A stretch of DNA of 8,607 nt, from assembly GCA_017623265.1 (NCBI GenBank), contig JAGAPM010000020.1, positions 1 through 8,607 on the forward strand. Direction: 5' to 3'. The notes beneath the pieces were generated by a model that saw only the letters and a program-made list of their open reading frames with translations, searched no databases and was not told the origin of the DNA. Made by a program: the position numbers and the translations under genes. Below, piece by piece: positions 1-5,118 of this stretch. Each line of letters begins with the position of its first letter. Positions within the stretch are counted from its first letter, which is position 1. This DNA comes from Lentisphaeria bacterium. GTDB taxonomy: Bacteria > Verrucomicrobiota > Lentisphaeria > Victivallales > UBA1829.

Positions 1-834
1 GCTTGCGATGGCGCTTGCGAAGATCTCAAGGCTGCTCTCTCCAATGCCATGAACTACTGGGATAACTCCAAGTGCGAAGAAGCCATCGCTGCTCAGTCCG
101 CCGCAAAGGCTGCTGTCGCCAAGGCTCTCGCCGGTTGCGAATGCCCGGATGGCAAGGCGATCCTCTCCAAGATCAACGAACTCTCCGACTACTTCTGCGA
201 TAAGTCCGTCTGGATCATCGGTGGTGACGGCTGGGCAAACGACATCGGCTACGCCGGTATCGACCACGTTGTCGCTATGGGCAAGAACGTGAACATCCTC
301 GTTCTCGACACGGAAGTCTACTCCAACACCGGCGGTCAGTCCTCCAAGGCTACCCCGACCGGCGCTGTCGCCAAGTTCGCGGCAGGCGGTAAGAAGACCT
401 ACAAGAAGAACATGGGCTTCATGTGCATGAGCTACGGTTATGTCTACGTCGCCAGCATCGCTCTCGGTGCCGACCGTAACCAGACCCTCAAGGCATTCCG
501 CGAAGCTGAAGCATACAATGGTCCGTCCATCATCTTTGCTTACGCTCCCTGTATCGCTCACGGTATCGACATGAGCAAGACTCAGACCGAGCAGAAGCGT
601 GCTGTGGACGCCGGCTACTGGCCGCTCTACCGCTTCAACCCGGCTGCTGAAGTTCCCTTCAGCTGGGATGCCAAGGCTCCCACCGGCAGCTATCAGGACT
701 TCATCCGCAGCGAAGGCCGTTACAAAGCCCTCGTCAAGGCGAACCCCGCCGATGCCGAAGCCCTCTATGCTCAGGCGGAAAAAGACGCTGCCAAGCGCAT
801 GGCGTTCTATCAGGAAGTCGGCAAACTGATGTAA
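1..834 (+). CDS. nifJ: Pyruvate:ferredoxin (flavodoxin) oxidoreductase, C-terminal part
   Basis: The gene enters from the left edge: the frame is open from base 1, so the ATG at 49 is internal, and 277 residues are visible. The enzyme converts pyruvate and CoA to acetyl-CoA and CO2, reducing ferredoxin or flavodoxin in the cytoplasm. The visible part is the thiamine-diphosphate-binding C-terminal domain. It contains GGDGWANDIGYAG (from base 220), then DTEVYSNTGGQSSKATPTG, both hallmarks of single-chain PFOR. YAPCIAHG (Cys codon 550-552) matches the position of the fourth Cys ligand of the proximal [4Fe-4S] cluster in Desulfovibrio PFOR. YWPLYRFNP further on is also typical. The segment before the TPP motif has extra cysteines (window residues 2, 6, 25, 46, 48, 65). 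Codon choice is strongly biased (ctc, aag, gtc, gct), unlike the other genes here, suggesting high expression. A terminator follows directly. Identity is near certain; the symbol (nifJ or por) is a convention. Confidence 0.96.
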   Translation, partial: ACDGACEDLKAALSNAMNYWDNSKCEEAIAAQSAAKAAVAKALAGCECPDGKAILSKINELSDYFCDKSVWIIGGDGWANDIGYAGIDHVVAMGKNVNILVLDTEVYSNTGGQSSKATPTGAVAKFAAGGKKTYKKNMGFMCMSYGYVYVASIALGADRNQTLKAFREAEAYNGPSIIFAYAPCIAHGIDMSKTQTEQKRAVDAGYWPLYRFNPAAEVPFSWDAKAPTGSYQDFIRSEGRYKALVKANPADAEALYAQAEKDAAKRMAFYQEVGKLM

Positions 835-843
835 GCCGATCCC

Positions 844-858
844 CTGTTCAAAGAACAG
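844..858 (+). other. Small hairpin just after the PFOR stop codon
   Basis: CTGTTC (844-849) and GAACAG (853-858) are perfect inverted repeats around a three-base loop, nine bases after the stop codon and a few bases upstream of the terminator stem. It could stabilise the 3' end of the mRNA, or be chance. It has no T-tract, so it is not a terminator by itself. Confidence 0.35.
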
Positions 859-864
859 AACCCG

Positions 865-901
865 AAACGGGACCGATCCAATGGTCGGTCCCGTTTTTTT
901 T
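865..901 (+). terminator. Intrinsic terminator of the PFOR gene
   Basis: CGGGACCGA (868-876) pairs perfectly with TCGGTCCCG (885-893), extended outward by three A-T pairs (865-867 with 894-896). It is followed by an eight-T run at 894-901. The loop is eight bases and could close further by a U-G and a C-G pair. This is a textbook Rho-independent terminator lying 31 bp after the PFOR stop codon. It separates that gene from the next promoter. Confidence 0.93.
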
Positions 902-911
902 GTGTCCTCCC

Positions 912-940
912 TTGAAAAATGAGGAAGACTGTGCTATATT
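912..940 (+). promoter_or_regulatory. Sigma-70-type promoter for the G1P dehydrogenase gene
   Basis: The -35 box TTGAAA (912-917) and -10 box TATATT (935-940) are separated by exactly 17 bp. A TGC immediately before the -10 box adds an extended -10 element. Transcription should start near 946-948, giving a leader of about 38 nt. The predicted start site lies downstream of the ATG at 919, which rules that codon out as the translation start. Confidence 0.75.
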
Positions 941-966
941 TACTCAAGAGTTTACAAATATTTTTG

Positions 967-974
967 AGAAGGAG
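967..974 (+). promoter_or_regulatory. Ribosome binding site that fixes the start at 985
   Basis: AGAAGGAG ends 10 nt before the ATG at 985. It selects 985 over the in-frame upstream ATG at 919. A second in-frame ATG at 991 is possible but less well spaced. Confidence 0.8.
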
Positions 975-984
975 TGAATCTCTT

Positions 985-2271
985 ATGAGTATGCCTGAAA
1001 TCCCTATCCCCGAAGGGCTGGACACCAAACGGTTTCTGCTGTCGGACAACGCACTGACATATCTGCCGGAATTCCTGAAGGAAGTCTTCCCCGGAAAGTC
1101 TGTCTGGCTGGTCGCTGATGACAATACATGGAAAGCAGCCGGCGCCCGGGCAAAAGAATATCTGACTGCCGCCGGCATGACGCTGGAAAAAGAATACATC
1201 TTCCCCGGTACGCCCAAACTGCATCCGGATCACGATCATTCCGTCATGCTTGCCGGGATCATGCCGGAAAACTGTGTGCCGGTCTCCATCGGATCCGGCG
1301 TGATCAACGACTTGGTCAAGTGTGCCTCCGGCATCAAAGAAGTTCCCTATTGCTGCGTACCAACCGCATGTTCCGTGGATGGTTATACATCATCCGGTGC
1401 CGCTCTCTCCAAAAACGGAACAAAACAGACGGTCAAATGTCCGCCCCCGTGGGCTGTCTGCGCAGACAGCAGCATCCTGATGACGGCACCCCCCGAGATG
1501 CTCGCTTCCGGTTACGCTGATCTGTTGACCAAGATCCCCGCCGGTGCCGACTGGATCATTGCCGATGAACTGGATGAAGACCCCATCCGCGAGGATGTCT
1601 GGGCGCTGATTCAGGGGAATATCCGCAAATGGGTGTCCGATGATAAAAATTTGCTGAACATCTTTGAAGGCCTCGCCGCCACCGGTTACGCCATGCAGAT
1701 GTTCAAGGACAGCCGTCCCGCTTCCGGCGCCGAACACCTGTTCAGCCATATCTGGGAAATGGAAGGGCTGATGTTCAACGGCGAAGACGTCTCCCACGGA
1801 TTCAAAGTCGGCGTGGGCTTGCTCGCATCCACCCTGCTGCATGAATACATTCTGGAAAACGATATCGATGAGATCGAACTGCCCGAAGGTTTGACCCGTA
1901 CCGAACGGGAGGCGGAAGTCGATGAGCTGCTCAAGAAGGGCTGCTACGGAGCTGCACCCCGGGAAACCGCCCTCAAAAAGTTCAAGGAAGGCAGAGATCT
2001 GACCGTCCGCCGGAACGAGATCCGCGCCTGCTGGAAACGCCTGCAGGAACGCCTGAAAGAACAGTGCATCTCTTATAAAGACCTGCGGGAAATGCTGAAA
2101 AATGCCGGTTGCCCCGTCACCGCCGCCGGCATTGGACTGGATCGGGAACAGTTCCTCCATGGTATCCGGACTGCACAGCTGATCCGGATCCGCTACACCG
2201 TGCTGGATTTTCTGTACGAAGCCGGTCTTCTGGAAGACGCCATGAAGAAACTGGACATCATGGTCAAGTAA
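985..2271 (+). CDS. egsA: sn-Glycerol-1-phosphate dehydrogenase-like enzyme (EgsA/AraM family)
   Basis: The protein has 428 residues. It resembles the iron-dependent-alcohol-dehydrogenase superfamily branch containing archaeal G1P dehydrogenase and Bacillus AraM, which reduce dihydroxyacetone phosphate to sn-glycerol-1-phosphate with NAD(P)H in the cytoplasm. Visible family signatures are GSGVINDLVK (from residue 103, nucleotide-binding loop), PTACSVDGYTSSGAAL (from 126), GYADLLTK with likely metal ligand D179, GAEHLFSH with H251 and H255, and SHGFKVG with H271. Asp plus two His is the usual metal-binding set. The last ~100 residues are charged and probably helical, making it somewhat longer than AraM (about 394 residues). 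The longer reading from 919 is rejected because the promoter and SD lie inside that extension. The gene looks monocistronic and no lipid gene is adjacent. A related polyol dehydrogenase of the same superfamily remains possible. Confidence 0.85.
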   Translation: MSMPEIPIPEGLDTKRFLLSDNALTYLPEFLKEVFPGKSVWLVADDNTWKAAGARAKEYLTAAGMTLEKEYIFPGTPKLHPDHDHSVMLAGIMPENCVPVSIGSGVINDLVKCASGIKEVPYCCVPTACSVDGYTSSGAALSKNGTKQTVKCPPPWAVCADSSILMTAPPEMLASGYADLLTKIPAGADWIIADELDEDPIREDVWALIQGNIRKWVSDDKNLLNIFEGLAATGYAMQMFKDSRPASGAEHLFSHIWEMEGLMFNGEDVSHGFKVGVGLLASTLLHEYILENDIDEIELPEGLTRTEREAEVDELLKKGCYGAAPRETALKKFKEGRDLTVRRNEIRACWKRLQERLKEQCISYKDLREMLKNAGCPVTAAGIGLDREQFLHGIRTAQLIRIRYTVLDFLYEAGLLEDAMKKLDIMVK

Positions 2272-2292
2272 ACAACGATCCGGCGCACAACA

Positions 2293-2356
2293 GCGCACGG
2301 CACAGCCCCGCCCCCGGTCCCGCTTGCGGTTCCGGGGGCGGGGCTGTGCCGTGCGC
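2293..2356. repeat. 25-bp perfect GC-rich inverted repeat (giant hairpin)
   Basis: Bases 2293-2317 are the exact reverse complement of 2332-2356: 25 bp without mismatch and mostly G/C. The 14-base centre contains CCG-CTTG-CGG (2320-2329), a short stem capped by a CUUG-type tetraloop, so the RNA hairpin would be almost continuous. It begins 21 bp after the G1P dehydrogenase stop and lies downstream of rpsU on the other strand. No T-tract follows on either strand (only a T/C-rich stretch around 2359-2374 on the plus strand), so it is not a canonical intrinsic terminator. Possible roles are a bidirectional transcription barrier, a 3'-end mRNA stabiliser or a dispersed palindromic repeat. Confidence 0.85.
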
Positions 2357-2380
2357 GTCATCCTTGCCTTTTCCGGCCAC

Positions 2381-2410
2381 AAAAAAACACCACCGGATTT
2401 TCCGATGGTG
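2381..2410 (-). terminator. Intrinsic terminator of the rpoD-rpsU unit
   Basis: On the minus strand CACCATCGGA (2410-2401) pairs with TCCGGTGGTG (2397-2388): ten pairs including one G-U, with a three-base loop. A run of seven T follows (2387-2381). It starts 26 bp after the rpsU stop codon. It is separate from the larger inverted repeat further left. Confidence 0.92.
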
Positions 2411-2436
2411 CTTTCGATTCGCATTGCGAAGGAGGC

Positions 2437-2604
2437 TCAGCCTCTGCGGCGCTGGACGCGACGCTTCTTTTCGCTCGGCTTTTCAAAGTGTCTCCGGTTG
2501 CGGAGTTCTTTGAGGGTACCTTCCTTGTCCAGTTTCTTTTTCAGACGGCGGAGGGCGCGTTCGATGGGTTCACCTTTTTTCAGGCGCACTTCTGTTGCTT
2601 CCAT
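2437..2604 (-). CDS. rpsU: Small ribosomal subunit protein bS21
   Basis: This 55-residue protein begins MEATEVRLKKGEPIERALRR and ends KRRVQRRRG. The V-x-L-K-x-G-E-P-I-E-x-A-L-R-R-L-K-K start and the later LKELRNRRHFEKPSEKKRR are the bS21 signature. bS21 sits on the 30S platform near the 3' end of 16S rRNA and helps mRNA recruitment. It is a little shorter than the E. coli protein (71 residues), mainly at the C-terminus. The start at 2604 is preceded by a purine-rich SD. It follows the sigma-factor gene by 59 bp on the same strand with no visible terminator between them, so it is probably cotranscribed, and an intrinsic terminator follows it. The gene is short enough to be missed by ORF cut-offs. 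Confidence 0.95.
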   Translation of the reverse strand: MEATEVRLKKGEPIERALRRLKKKLDKEGTLKELRNRRHFEKPSEKKRRVQRRRG

Positions 2605-2612
2605 TGTGTTTC

Positions 2613-2622
2613 ACCCCCCTTC
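2613..2622 (-). promoter_or_regulatory. G-rich Shine-Dalgarno of rpsU
   Basis: Read on the minus strand, GAAGGGGGGT ends eight bases before the rpsU ATG. It has six G in place of the usual GGAGG, yet still offers several pairing registers with the anti-SD. It supports the start at 2604. Confidence 0.7.
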
Positions 2623-2663
2623 GATGCAGTTGCAAAATTCATATTCATTCTTCTTTTGTCTTC

Positions 2664-4940
2664 TTATTCGTTTGTGAAGCTGGCTTCATCGGCGAGCAGG
2701 GCGCGCAGTTTGGTCAGAGCCTGATTCTGGATCTGGCGTACGCGTTCGCGGGTTCTGCCGATTTCCTGGCTGACTTCTTCCAGTGTTTTCGGGCGTTTGC
2801 CGTCCAGACCGAAACGCATCTGCAGGATCATCCGTTCCCGGATATCCAGTTCGCCCAGCAGGGAGATCAAACGCTTCACGGATTCCACATCGCCAAGAAT
2901 TCGATCCGGGGTCATGGCACCGCGGTCCGGAATGATATCCTGAAACTCGCCGTCTTCGCCCTGCTGAATGGGATCATGCAGAGAGAAGGTACGCAGATCT
3001 GCAAGACGCAGACCGGCAACGGTCCGTTCGCTGTATGCAAGATTTTCTGCAATTTCGGCATCCGTCGGCTCGCGTCCCAGTTTTTCTGCCAGTTTCATAC
3101 GCACGGACTTGATCTTATTGATCTTACCGGCAGACTGGACCGGAATACGGATCGTGCGGCTCTGATTTGCCAGCGCACGGCGCATGGACTGCTTGATCCA
3201 CCATGCAGCGTAAGAACTGAACTTGGCACCCTTGGCGGGATCAAATTTTTCCACAGCACGCATCAAGCCGATGTTGCCTTCGGAGATCAGGTCCAGCAGC
3301 GGAAGACCAAGCCCCTTGAAATCGTGTGCGATTTTTACCACCAGACGCAGGTTCGCCTTGATCAGCGTGGACCGGGCTTCATCGTGGGCGGAGTTGTCTT
3401 CACCGTGGATTTTTTCCGCCAGATCGACTTCCTGTTCTTTGGTCACAAGGGAGATTTGACCGATGTCGTGCATGTACACTTTCATCGTATCATTTTTCGC
3501 CACAGAGCCGTGTTTTGCGGCAACCTTGGCGTTTTTCTTATCCAGCTGCGGATCTTTATCCGGCGTTTCCACCAGTGCGGCAAGATCGATATCGTTTACA
3601 TCTTCTGCTTCACTGATCTCTTCCGTTTCCGGATTGACCATTGCAAGCTGCTTCTTTGCCAGTTCCATGGCAAGTGCTTTTTTCTCAATGAGTTTAGCCT
3701 GCTCTTCTGCAGAAAGTGTATCTTCCAGATCAACCGGTTCAATTTCCTGAACAGGAGCTTCTGCCTTCTTCGCCGGAGCGGCAGCCGCCTTCTTTACGGG
3801 CTCTGCTTTCTTCACGGGTTCGGCTTTCTTGACTTCCGCCTTCTTGGGAGCAGCAGCAACTTTCTTTGCTGGTTCTTCCTTCTTGACTTCCGCCTTCTTG
3901 GGAGCAGCAGCAACTTTCTTCGCTGGTTCTTCCTTCTTGACTTCCGCCTTCTTGACGGGTTCGGCTTTCTTTGCCGGTTCCGCTTTCTTGACGGGTTCAG
4001 CTTTTTTCGCCGGAGCGGGAGTAGCTTTCTTTGACGGTTCAGCTTTCTTCGCCGGAGCGGGAGTAGCTTTCTTTGCCGGCTCCGCTTTCTTGACGGGTTC
4101 GGCTTTCTTCGCCGGAGCGGTAGCCGCTTTCTTCGCCGGTTCCGCTTTCTTGACGGGTTCGGCTTTCTTTGCCGGAGCGGTAGCCGCTTTCTTGACGGGT
4201 TCGGCTTTCTTTGCCGGAGCGGGAGTAGCTTTCTTTGACGGTTCAGCTTTCTTGACTTCCGCCTTCTTGACGGGTTCAGCTTTTTTCACCGGAGCGGTAG
4301 CCGCTTTCTTCGCCGGTTCCGTTTTCTTGACTTCCGCCTTCTTGACGGGTTCGGCTTTCTTTACCGGAGCGGGAGTAGCTTTCTTGACGGGTTCAGCTTT
4401 TTTCACCGGAGCGGTAGCCGCTTTCTTGACTTCCGCCTTCTTGACGGGTTCGGCTTTCTTCACCGGAGCGGTAGCCGCTTTCTTCGCCGGTTCCGTTTTC
4501 TTGACTTCCGCCTTCTTGACGGGTTCGGCTTTCTTGACTTCCGCCTTTTTTACCGGAGCGGGAGTAACTTTCTTTACCGATTCCGCTTTTTTGACTTCGG
4601 CTTTCTTCACGGGTTCGGCTTTTTTCGCCGGAGCGACTTTTTTGGCTTCCACCTTCTTTGCGGGTTCCGCCTTCTTCGCCGGAGCGACTTTCTTGACTTC
4701 CGCTTTCTTCACAGGTTCTGTCTTTTTGACAGGTGCCGCTTTTTTGGCAGGTTCTGCTTTTTTAGCGGTCGCAGGAGCAGTCACCTTTGCAGGTGCCGCC
4801 TTTTTTGCGGGGGCAGTGGCTGCCTTTTTGGAGGCTTCCGCTTTCTTTGCCGGTTCCGCTTTTTTCGCAGTTGCAGTCTTCTTGGACTGTTTTTCAACCA
4901 CGGCAACAGATGTTTTCATCTTTTTTGATGCAGATTTCAT
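2664..4940 (-). CDS. rpoD: Sigma-70 family RNA polymerase sigma factor (probably primary) with long Lys/Ala/Pro-rich N-terminal tail
   Basis: The protein has 758 residues in three parts. Residues 1 to ~394 are a low-complexity basic tail of KKAEP, KKAEV, KKATPAP and KKAATAP units. Residues ~395-480 form an acidic linker (EIEPVDLEDTLSAEEQ, later NPETEEISEAEDVNDID). Residues ~483-758 are a complete sigma core: region 1.2 (MKVYMHDIGQISLVTKEQE), region 2 with the core-binding box DLISEGNIGLMRAVEKFDP and -10-recognition segment YAAWWIKQSMRRAL, region 3 with the 3.2 loop (SLHDPIQQGEDGEFQDIIPD), and region 4.2 helix-turn-helix (KTLEEVSQEIGRTRERVRQI). Classical region 1.1 is not recognisable. The nearest SD (CTCCTT on the plus strand, 4953-4958) is 12 bp before the ATG at 4940. 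Pairing with rpsU and the intact regions favour the primary sigma, but the missing region 1.1 leaves a group-2 sigma possible. Confidence 0.9.
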   Translation of the reverse strand: MKSASKKMKTSVAVVEKQSKKTATAKKAEPAKKAEASKKAATAPAKKAAPAKVTAPATAKKAEPAKKAAPVKKTEPVKKAEVKKVAPAKKAEPAKKVEAKKVAPAKKAEPVKKAEVKKAESVKKVTPAPVKKAEVKKAEPVKKAEVKKTEPAKKAATAPVKKAEPVKKAEVKKAATAPVKKAEPVKKATPAPVKKAEPVKKAEVKKTEPAKKAATAPVKKAEPVKKAEVKKAEPSKKATPAPAKKAEPVKKAATAPAKKAEPVKKAEPAKKAATAPAKKAEPVKKAEPAKKATPAPAKKAEPSKKATPAPAKKAEPVKKAEPAKKAEPVKKAEVKKEEPAKKVAAAPKKAEVKKEEPAKKVAAAPKKAEVKKAEPVKKAEPVKKAAAAPAKKAEAPVQEIEPVDLEDTLSAEEQAKLIEKKALAMELAKKQLAMVNPETEEISEAEDVNDIDLAALVETPDKDPQLDKKNAKVAAKHGSVAKNDTMKVYMHDIGQISLVTKEQEVDLAEKIHGEDNSAHDEARSTLIKANLRLVVKIAHDFKGLGLPLLDLISEGNIGLMRAVEKFDPAKGAKFSSYAAWWIKQSMRRALANQSRTIRIPVQSAGKINKIKSVRMKLAEKLGREPTDAEIAENLAYSERTVAGLRLADLRTFSLHDPIQQGEDGEFQDIIPDRGAMTPDRILGDVESVKRLISLLGELDIRERMILQMRFGLDGKRPKTLEEVSQEIGRTRERVRQIQNQALTKLRALLADEASFTNE
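3759..4883 (-). repeat. Degenerate tandem coding repeats of the sigma-factor tail
   Basis: This roughly 1.1-kb stretch encodes the Lys/Ala/Pro tail and is repetitive at DNA level. Examples: a 54-bp unit (18 codons) repeated head to tail at 3831-3884 and 3885-3938 with one mismatch (3867 versus 3921), and a 77-bp exact direct repeat at 4285-4361 and 4459-4535, 174 bp (58 codons) apart. All visible periods are multiples of three, so the frame is kept. This points to expansion by slippage or unequal recombination. The edge nearest the start codon (about 4620-4880) is more diverged. Confidence 0.93.
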
Positions 4941-4982
4941 CCGTTTCTTTTACTCCTTGCTCTTTACCTTGTCGAAATTTGT

Positions 4983-5041
4983 AGTATATTACCGGTAGAG
5001 ACTTTTCATCCGCCGGGGAATGTCCTGACAGACATTTGCCC
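4983..5041 (-). other. rpoD leader: hairpin and possible second -10 box
   Basis: If transcription starts near 5075, rpoD has a leader of about 135 nt. In this RNA GGG (5041-5039), a two-base bulge, then AAUGUC pairs with GACAUU and CCC (ending at 5016), giving nine pairs around a six-base loop. There is no T-tract. Further down, TATACT (4988-4983 on the minus strand) resembles a -10 box but lacks a convincing -35 box, so a second promoter close to the gene is only possible. It matches no riboswitch class I recognise. Confidence 0.35.
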
Positions 5042-5058
5042 ATGCCGGAAAGAGTCTT

Positions 5059-5086
5059 TTGCCGAAGATGCATATCTTATTATTAT
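5059..5086 (+). promoter_or_regulatory. Candidate promoter for mfd
   Basis: TTGCCG (5059-5064; four of six consensus bases) and TATTAT (5081-5086) are 16 bp apart. The expected start is near 5093, giving a leader of about 26 nt before the ATG at 5119. Its -10 box overlaps the rpoD -10 box on the other strand almost base for base. The region is A/T-rich, so this call is weaker than the rpoD promoter. Confidence 0.45.
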
Positions 5087-5109
5087 AGCACAAAAGCAGA
5101 AAAAGTCAA
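5082..5109 (-). promoter_or_regulatory. Strong promoter for rpoD-rpsU
   Basis: On the minus strand the -35 box TTGACT (5109-5104) and the perfect -10 box TATAAT (5087-5082) are 16 bp apart. TGC directly before the -10 box gives an extended -10 element. The predicted start is near 5075. The -35 box lies only 10 bp from the mfd start codon, so RNA polymerase bound here would cover the start of mfd. Confidence 0.75.
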
Positions 5110-5118
5110 TAGGGTAAT

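Noticed and set aside
919..984. Upstream in-frame ATG giving a 22-residue longer G1P dehydrogenase
   Set aside because: The predicted transcription start (~947) lies downstream of this ATG, the -10 box falls inside the extension, and a good SD precedes the ATG at 985.
1390..2424. Minus-strand open frame opposite the G1P dehydrogenase gene
   Set aside because: It is antisense to a conserved enzyme and runs through the giant palindrome and the rpsU terminator. No family signature is visible.
2595..4034. Plus-strand open frame of 479 codons overlapping the sigma core
   Set aside because: It is antisense to sigma regions 1.2-4.2, which are unmistakable on the minus strand.
3759..4883. Possible CRISPR array because of many short repeats
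   Set aside because: The repeats are contiguous, all in multiples of three, coding and degenerate, with no unique spacers of constant length.
3829..4998. Long plus-strand reading frame encoding a Phe/Ala/Gly/Ser-rich repeat protein that looks membrane-like
   Set aside because: It is the antisense shadow of the KKAEP repeats of the sigma tail. The minus frame continues into a fully conserved sigma core and has a promoter and SD; the plus frame has neither.
4941..5076. Riboswitch in the rpoD leader
   Set aside because: Only one modest hairpin is visible and no known aptamer motif is recognisable.
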